Below, one piece after another: positions 4,947 to 10,093 of a DNA stretch of 10,093 bases (positions within the stretch are counted from its first letter, which is position 1; every line of letters begins with the position of its first letter). The stretch covers positions 1 to 10,093 of the forward strand of contig CBDUST010000155.1 of NCBI GenBank assembly GCA_965369945.1, given 5' to 3'. This DNA is from JADFNO01 sp965369945. Lineage in GTDB: Bacteria; Planctomycetota; Phycisphaerae; Phycisphaerales; SM1A02. The position numbers and the translations under genes were made by a program. The notes under the pieces are model-generated. The model worked only from the letters and a program-made list of their open reading frames with translations. It did no database searches and had not been told where the DNA came from.

Positions 4947-7054
4947 TTGCGTCGATGAGTGCAACCATCTTGTCCATCGTCGCCTCTTCGGAGTCGGCTG
5001 TTGACGTGCCGGTGGCGCACGTGACCAATGAGTTTGGATGGGCATCATTGATCCTGTGGCTCCCGGCAATCTCGACGGTGCTGTGCGGCGTTTGTGCGGC
5101 AATGAAGGTCAAGACCAAAGCGCCGGGTTGGATCACGGTGGGCCTGCTGGGCGCTTCGTTCCTTCTCACGCTGGCGCTCTTCTTTAGTTACGACAGTCCC
5201 GTCATTATCCATGTGCTCGATTGGCTGAACATCAGTTGGAGCGGCGACGGTGGACCTGTACATTTTGTTGCTAATTTCGCGCTCTACGTTGACTCGCTGA
5301 CGCTGCTTTGGATGCTGTTCGTGACCGGCCTGGGAACGCTCATTGCGCTCTATGCCACCGAATACATGGAAGCAGACGTCGGCAAGGGGTACACGCGTTT
5401 CTTCGCCGGCGTCAGTGTGTTCTTGTTTGCGATGACCGCGCTGGTCATGGGCGACAACCTGGTCATGCTCTACCTGGGATGGGAGGGCGTAGGTTTCGCG
5501 TCCTATTGGCTCATTGGGTATTACTACAGCAAGCCCTCAGCCGTCGCTGCTGCGAAAAAGGCGTTCATCGTCAACCGCATCGGCGACCTCGGATTAGCCC
5601 TGGGCATCTACTTCATCTGGCATAACTTCGGCACGGTCGAGTATCGCGCGCTCTTCGAGGCGCTCAATGCCGGTGGATACTCCACCGAGAAAGCTGGTTG
5701 GTCGGTTCACGCAATTCCCTATCTGTTGATGCTCGGCGCGTTCGGTAAGTCGGCGCAGCTTCCACTATACGTTTGGCTTCCCGATGCGATGGAAGGGCCG
5801 ACGCCGGTCTCGGCGCTCATTCATGCTGCAACCATGGTCACAGCGGGTGTCTACTTGCTCGCTCGAATGTATCCAGCGATGTTGCTCGATGACTATGCAC
5901 TGCCCACCGTCGCATGGATCGGCGGGCTCACAGCGCTGCTAGCGGCGACGATCGGCATGGCGCAACACGACATCAAGCGCATCTTCGCTTATTCGACGGT
6001 TTCACAGTTGGGGTACATGTTCCTTGGATTGGGTGTGCTGACATCGTTCGGCGCGGCATATCACGTCTTCACGCACGCATTCTTCAAAGCGGTGCTGTTC
6101 CTCACTGCTGGGGCGGTGATGCACGGGTTTGCTGGTCAACTGGATTTGCGCAAAGTGTCGGGGCTGCGGCACATGCCCGGCTGGCGAATTGTCAGTTGGA
6201 CGATGTTTTACGGGTGCCTCTGTTTGGTCGGATTCCCAATCATCTCCAGTGGGTTCTATTCCAAAGACATGATCATGGCCCAGGTGTTTCTCGCCGACGG
6301 CCCGGGGTATACAGCGCTCGGCGTCATCGCGGTGTTTACTGCGCTGCTCACGGCTTACTATGCGTTCCGCGTGTGGTTTCGAGTTTGTGCCGGACCGGTG
6401 CAATACAAGATGGGCGATGAAGGTCACGGCGACGGGCACGATAAACCACATCCGCCGCGATTGGCGATCAACCTCACGTTGATTCTGATCAGCGCGGGCG
6501 CAGTACTTTCGATCCTGTTGAAGAATTGGACCGGTGGAATGGTCGCGGATTCATCGGCTGCGGCCGGGATCGCGACCGAACACCATGTCGACGGCGGATG
6601 GTTCGCTGATCCGCATAATCGAATGTCCGTTGTCGCGAGTATCGTGACGATCGTTGGCATTGCAATCGCGTGGTATTTCCACCTGGCGAATCGATCGGCG
6701 GCGGAACGAGCCAAGAACGCCTTGCTCGCAAACAGTCTGACGCGCTGGCTGCCCACGGCCATGGAGAACAAGTGGTATGTCGATGAGCTGTACCACGCGA
6801 CAGTGCGTTCACCGCTGTGGATACTCGGTCACTTTCTCAATCTCTTCGATCGCTACGTCGTGGATATGTTCCTTGTTGATGGCGTCGCGAAGTTGCCGCG
6901 AGCTTTGGCGAGGACATTTCAACCCCTACAAAACGGGATCCTTCAGTCGTACGCGGTTTCCATGGCTGGGGGTGTTGCGCTCGTTGCGGTGCTTGTGATC
7001 TTGATGCCACTGTTGGTTCAGTGGATGCGCAGTGTGATGGGAGGGGCCGGCTGA
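4943..7054 (+). CDS. nuoL: NADH-quinone oxidoreductase subunit L
   Basis: This is the distal antiporter-like (MrpA-type) proton-pumping subunit of complex I. It has 703 residues, within the usual 600-720 or slightly long. Key residues are in place: Glu 181 in G-W-E-G-V-G (E. coli Glu144), Lys 269 in F-G-K-S-A-Q-L-P (E. coli Lys229), the S-A-L-I-H-A-A-T-M-V-T-A-G-V segment at 290-302, H-D-I-K-R-I-F-A-Y-S-T-V-S-Q-L-G-Y at 342-358, Lys 382 in H-A-F-F-K-A-V-L-F-L, and Lys 441 in F-Y-S-K-D. The C-terminal part (about 606-700) has N-K-W-Y-V-D-E, the long lateral helix region and the final anchor helix, so the subunit is complete. A His/Asp-rich loop (GDEGHGDGHDKPHP, 491-504) is present. The start is GTG 4943, overlapping the nuoK stop by 4 nt with AAGGAG at 4926-4931; ATG 4955 is an in-frame alternative but sits farther from that site. 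Confidence 0.96.
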   Translation: MIASMSATILSIVASSESAVDVPVAHVTNEFGWASLILWLPAISTVLCGVCAAMKVKTKAPGWITVGLLGASFLLTLALFFSYDSPVIIHVLDWLNISWSGDGGPVHFVANFALYVDSLTLLWMLFVTGLGTLIALYATEYMEADVGKGYTRFFAGVSVFLFAMTALVMGDNLVMLYLGWEGVGFASYWLIGYYYSKPSAVAAAKKAFIVNRIGDLGLALGIYFIWHNFGTVEYRALFEALNAGGYSTEKAGWSVHAIPYLLMLGAFGKSAQLPLYVWLPDAMEGPTPVSALIHAATMVTAGVYLLARMYPAMLLDDYALPTVAWIGGLTALLAATIGMAQHDIKRIFAYSTVSQLGYMFLGLGVLTSFGAAYHVFTHAFFKAVLFLTAGAVMHGFAGQLDLRKVSGLRHMPGWRIVSWTMFYGCLCLVGFPIISSGFYSKDMIMAQVFLADGPGYTALGVIAVFTALLTAYYAFRVWFRVCAGPVQYKMGDEGHGDGHDKPHPPRLAINLTLILISAGAVLSILLKNWTGGMVADSSAAAGIATEHHVDGGWFADPHNRMSVVASIVTIVGIAIAWYFHLANRSAAERAKNALLANSLTRWLPTAMENKWYVDELYHATVRSPLWILGHFLNLFDRYVVDMFLVDGVAKLPRALARTFQPLQNGILQSYAVSMAGGVALVAVLVILMPLLVQWMRSVMGGAG

Positions 7055-8703
7055 TGTCGCTCGCCCCCTTACTTATCCTGCCGTTCCTGGGCGCTTTGGC
7101 CGTCATCTTGGCGCCGGTTCGCCGGGCAAAGTGGATTGCCCTAGCGGTTTCGACCGTAACGTTCCTCTATAGCCTCGTCTTGGCCTTCGCTTTTGATCAT
7201 TGGCACGATGGCGGATTTGCATTCGCCACCGACGCGCCGATGGGCTGGCTTGACGAATTCGGAATCACGCTGGGAATGGGCGCAGACTCGGTGTCGATGT
7301 TCCTGGTCTTGCTCACGACACTGATCATGCCGCTTTGTATCTGGGGTTCGTTCACGGGGATCACCGAGCGAATCAAGGAATACTTCGGCTGGATGCTGGC
7401 CATCGAGGCGGCGATGATCGGCGTGTTCGTTGCGCGCGATCTCATCTTTTTCTATGTTTGCTTCGAGTTCACGCTCGTCCCGATGTATTTCCTCATTGCG
7501 ATTTGGGGAAGCACCAATCGCGCCAAGGCGTGTATCAAGTTCTTCTTGTTTACGTTTACCGGCTCATTGATTGCATTGGCCGGCTTGTTGTACATCGCCT
7601 GGCAACACGCCGCGCAGCCGGGCGGTGAATGGACGTTCGACATCGCGCGTTTGACGGCGTTCGCTGCTTCGGGTTTGAGCGCGACCGAGCAAGCCTGGGT
7701 GTTGCTAGCGATGATGGCTGGTTTTGCGGTGAAGGTGCCGTTGTTCCCGGTACATACCTGGCTTCCATTGGCGCATACCGAAGCGCCGACGGCCGGCTCG
7801 GTCGTTCTCGCTGCGGTGTTGCTGAAACTGGGTACGTACGGTCTGTTTCGATTCGTTCTGCCGATGGTGCCCGTGGCAGTCGTCGAGTATGCGCCTCTTA
7901 TCGGCGTGATCTCGATCATCGGGATTCTGTATGCGGCCTTGATATGTTGGGTGCAGGAAGACATCAAGCGGCTCATTGCTTATTCATCCGTCTCTCACCT
8001 GGGCTTTTGCGTGCTGGGATTGTTTGCGCTGAATCCGCTTGGACTTCAAGGTTCGGTTCTGTACATGATCAATCACGGCCTATCCACCGGTGCGCTGTTC
8101 TTCCTGGTTGGAATGATCTACGAACGTTACCACACGCGCGAAATGTCCAAGCTCGGCGGGCTCGCCAAGCGCATGCCGGTCTGGGCGTTCTTCATGGTGT
8201 TCTTCGTGCTGGCATCAGTCGGTTTGCCCGGCTTGAACGGATTTGTCAGCGAATTTCTTTGTCTGATCGGTGCATTTACGGCGAGTGCGGATAACGCAGC
8301 CTATCCGGGGGTGCTCGGGCCGTGGTACGCCGCTGTGGCTGCCCTTGGGATGATCTTCGCCGCGATGTATCTACTCATCATGACGGGAAGAGTCGTGTTC
8401 GGTCCGCTCAAAGAGCCGGCCGTTCACGACAACGGTCACGGCCCGAAACTTCCGCCGGATTTGAGCTGGCGGGAAATTGGTGTGCTGGCTCCACTGGCGG
8501 CGCTGTGTCTATACATCGGGTTTCAGCCCAAGCCGTTGACTGATGCCTTGGAAGGGCCGATCACGCAGGTTCTTGCGGTGTATCCCCAGACTGTCAGGCA
8601 ACACTTGGCGACGGACGATTCCGCGGTCCACGAGATTGATCGCGTGACGCTGACCACCACTGAAACCGACTCCGACGGGAATAAGGAGCCCAACGATGGC
8701 TGA
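7054..8703 (+). CDS. nuoM: NADH-quinone oxidoreductase subunit M
   Basis: This middle antiporter-like proton-pumping subunit of the complex I membrane arm is full length at 549 residues (usual 490-560). Conserved positions are seen at Glu 138 in C-F-E-F-T-L-V-P-M-Y (E. coli Glu144), Lys 227 in A-V-K-V-P-L-F-P-V-H-T-W-L-P (Lys234), Lys 258 in L-L-K-L-G-T-Y-G (Lys265), Q-E-D-I-K-R-L-I-A-Y-S-S-V-S-H-L-G at 301-317, His 341 in I-N-H-G-L-S-T-G-A-L-F-F, and Glu 400 in G-F-V-S-E-F-L (Glu407), the acid specific to NuoM in this helix. The ATG at 7054 overlaps the last base of the nuoL stop (TGATG) and has GGAGGGG at 7040-7046. An in-frame GTG at 7021 would add 11 residues inside nuoL but has no such site. 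The tail after residue 515 is polar and poorly conserved. Confidence 0.96.
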   Translation: MSLAPLLILPFLGALAVILAPVRRAKWIALAVSTVTFLYSLVLAFAFDHWHDGGFAFATDAPMGWLDEFGITLGMGADSVSMFLVLLTTLIMPLCIWGSFTGITERIKEYFGWMLAIEAAMIGVFVARDLIFFYVCFEFTLVPMYFLIAIWGSTNRAKACIKFFLFTFTGSLIALAGLLYIAWQHAAQPGGEWTFDIARLTAFAASGLSATEQAWVLLAMMAGFAVKVPLFPVHTWLPLAHTEAPTAGSVVLAAVLLKLGTYGLFRFVLPMVPVAVVEYAPLIGVISIIGILYAALICWVQEDIKRLIAYSSVSHLGFCVLGLFALNPLGLQGSVLYMINHGLSTGALFFLVGMIYERYHTREMSKLGGLAKRMPVWAFFMVFFVLASVGLPGLNGFVSEFLCLIGAFTASADNAAYPGVLGPWYAAVAALGMIFAAMYLLIMTGRVVFGPLKEPAVHDNGHGPKLPPDLSWREIGVLAPLAALCLYIGFQPKPLTDALEGPITQVLAVYPQTVRQHLATDDSAVHEIDRVTLTTTETDSDGNKEPNDG

Positions 8704-10093
8704 CAAGCTGTGGTTCCTGATTCCCGAGATATGGCTGTTCGTCGGCGTGGTCATTGTGTCCATATTGGGTCTATCGCGGCGCAAGATGTTTCGCGACATT
8801 CTGCCGGTGGTTGTGTGCGTCTTTCTCGTGGGTGGATTGATTATCACGCCGTTTCTATATAGCGAGGAGCGTGTCGCTGCTGCGGGGGTGTTGATGCCGA
8901 TGCTGGGGAAGTACGTGAAGATGCTGGTCTGCGCGATCGGCGTCATTCTGACAATGCTCAGTGTTGGCTTGATTGATCGAGACTTGGAAGCGTCGATGTC
9001 GGCTGGGCGAACGCGCTTTGACCCCATTCGCGTGAATCGAGGCGAGTATTTCTCGTTCTTCATGCTGAGCATCATCGGCGTGATGTTGGTCTGCAACGCC
9101 AACGACCTGATTTGGCTATTCCTGGCGTTGGAACTGACGTCATTGCCCACCTACATCATGGTGGCGATCAGTCGCCCCTCGCGCAAGGCACAAGAAGCGG
9201 CGGTGAAATATTTCTTCCTCGGCGCATTGGCAGCGGCAATGTTCCTGTATGGATTCGCGCTTCTTTACGGTGCAACCGGCGAAATCGAACTGACGAAGCT
9301 GCGCGATGTATTCGCTTCCCAAGCAGCGGAGGGCGGGCTGAGTCGAGTTGCGATCGTGGGAATGATCCTTTCGATAATGGGCATCTCTTTCAAGATCGCC
9401 GCAGTCCCGATGCACTTTTATGCGGCGGATGTGTATGAAGGCGCCGCTTCGCCTGTCACGGCGTTCCTTGCCTTCGTTCCCAAGACCGCCGGGGCCGTGG
9501 CGTTGATTCTCATCCTCAGCACGGTCGGGTGGACCGGACACTATGGAAACGGCGCCGATGGGTTACCGAGGGAAATCCTTACGGCACTGTGGATGATCGC
9601 GGTTCTCACTATGACGCTGGGTAATATCGGCGCACTGCTGCAACGATCCGCCAAACGGATGCTCGCCTATAGCTCGATTGCGCATAGCGGTTACATTCTG
9701 ATCGGGTTGATCGCCGGCCCGCCGTATGGACTCAACGCGGTCCTGTTTTATCTGCTTGCCTATGGCGTGATGAACACGGCTGCGTTTGCGGTGCTTGCTT
9801 CGTTTGAACGCAAGGGCGAAGAGATCGAGTCGCTTGCAGACCTGGCCGGTCTGCGGCACCGGTATCCGGCAATGGCGGTAGCGATGGCGATCGCAGCCGG
9901 TTCGTTGATCGGGTTCCCACCGCTCGTGGGATTCGTAGGCAAGTTGTATTTGTTCATTGCCGGTGTCGAGGCCGGACAAATCGCGCTCGTGGTCATCGCC
10001 GGCGTCAATAGCGCGATCAGCGCGTTCTATTACCTTCGGCTCGTAGGTATGCCGATCCTGGCTCAATCCACGCCGCAAAGTGAAACGGTAGTC
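8696..10093 (+). CDS. nuoN: NADH-quinone oxidoreductase subunit N (3' end outside the window)
   Basis: This is the third antiporter-like proton-pumping subunit of complex I, next to NuoK in the membrane arm. The frame is open from ATG 8696 to the window edge, giving 466 residues without a stop. E. coli NuoN has 485, so only a short tail is probably missing. Visible landmarks: N-A-N-D-L-I-W-L-F-L-A-L-E-L-T-S-L-P with Glu 146 (E. coli Glu133), Lys 233 in S-F-K-I-A-A-V-P-M-H (Lys217), Lys 263 in V-P-K-T-A-G (Lys247), S-A-K-R-M-L-A-Y-S-S-I-A-H-S-G-Y at 318-333, and Lys 416 in G-F-V-G-K-L-Y (Lys395). That Lys, in place of the NuoM Glu, marks NuoN. AAGGAG at 8683-8688, seven bases before the ATG, fixes the start; the gene overlaps nuoM by 8 nt. 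The usual W-T-P-D-V-Y-x-G-A-P stretch reads F-Y-A-A-D-V-Y-E-G-A-A here. Confidence 0.94.
   Translation, partial: MADKLWFLIPEIWLFVGVVIVSILGLSRRKMFRDILPVVVCVFLVGGLIITPFLYSEERVAAAGVLMPMLGKYVKMLVCAIGVILTMLSVGLIDRDLEASMSAGRTRFDPIRVNRGEYFSFFMLSIIGVMLVCNANDLIWLFLALELTSLPTYIMVAISRPSRKAQEAAVKYFFLGALAAAMFLYGFALLYGATGEIELTKLRDVFASQAAEGGLSRVAIVGMILSIMGISFKIAAVPMHFYAADVYEGAASPVTAFLAFVPKTAGAVALILILSTVGWTGHYGNGADGLPREILTALWMIAVLTMTLGNIGALLQRSAKRMLAYSSIAHSGYILIGLIAGPPYGLNAVLFYLLAYGVMNTAAFAVLASFERKGEEIESLADLAGLRHRYPAMAVAMAIAAGSLIGFPPLVGFVGKLYLFIAGVEAGQIALVVIAGVNSAISAFYYLRLVGMPILAQSTPQSETVV

Noticed and set aside
5671..5687. Perfect 7-bp inverted repeat CGGTGGA-TAC-TCCACCG inside nuoL
   Set aside because: It lies well inside a conserved coding sequence with no gene end nearby and no T-run, so it is probably a coincidence of Gly and Ser/Thr codons.
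7629..8294. 221-codon + strand frame overlapping nuoM
   Set aside because: It is an alternative-frame shadow of nuoM with no domain and no ribosome binding site. nuoM motifs are intact throughout this stretch.

Overview
The window is an ordinary chromosomal housekeeping region of a moderately GC-rich bacterium. The best guess is Planctomycetota or a related lineage. This rests on the style of the complex I membrane subunits (long NuoJ with an inserted domain, NuoN with an altered HFYAADVYEG motif), on the phosphatidylglycerol pathway genes, and on a patch of micro-tandem repeats that I recall from such environmental genomes. No rRNA, 16S or unique marker settles the taxonomy, so this is inference. 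I see no tRNA, CRISPR array, insertion sequence, phage gene or defence system.

Layout. Positions 1-203 hold the 3' end of an unidentified membrane protein on the + strand. Next come lysA (diaminopimelate decarboxylase, 263-1567) and an SRPBCC/AHSA1-type protein (1564-2025) that overlaps it by 4 nt. The 187-bp gap at 2026-2212 carries three short tandem repeats and a perfect 7-bp hairpin that could terminate transcription from both sides. On the - strand, pgsA (3408-2746) and pgpA (2749-2213) overlap by 4 nt. They encode consecutive steps of phosphatidylglycerol synthesis: phosphatidylglycerophosphate synthase, then phosphatidylglycerophosphate phosphatase.

The 216-bp divergent gap at 3409-3624 separates pgsA from a + strand cluster nuoJ-nuoK-nuoL-nuoM-nuoN (3625 to the window end, nuoN cut at 10093). 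These encode the proton-pumping membrane arm of NADH-quinone oxidoreductase (respiratory complex I). Every junction in this cluster overlaps (4, 4, 1 and 8 nt), so it reads as one tightly coupled transcript. It starts at nuoJ, with no nuoA-I immediately upstream, so the complex I genes appear to be split between loci. The divergent gap contains a plausible sigma70-type promoter whose -10 box lies inside an 8-bp inverted repeat, and a second perfect inverted repeat just upstream.

No gap without a gene exceeds 300 bp. I found no convincing undescribed multi-gene system. The most interesting points are the split nuo locus, the enlarged NuoJ, the repeat cluster at 2034-2154, and the nested palindromes before nuoJ.
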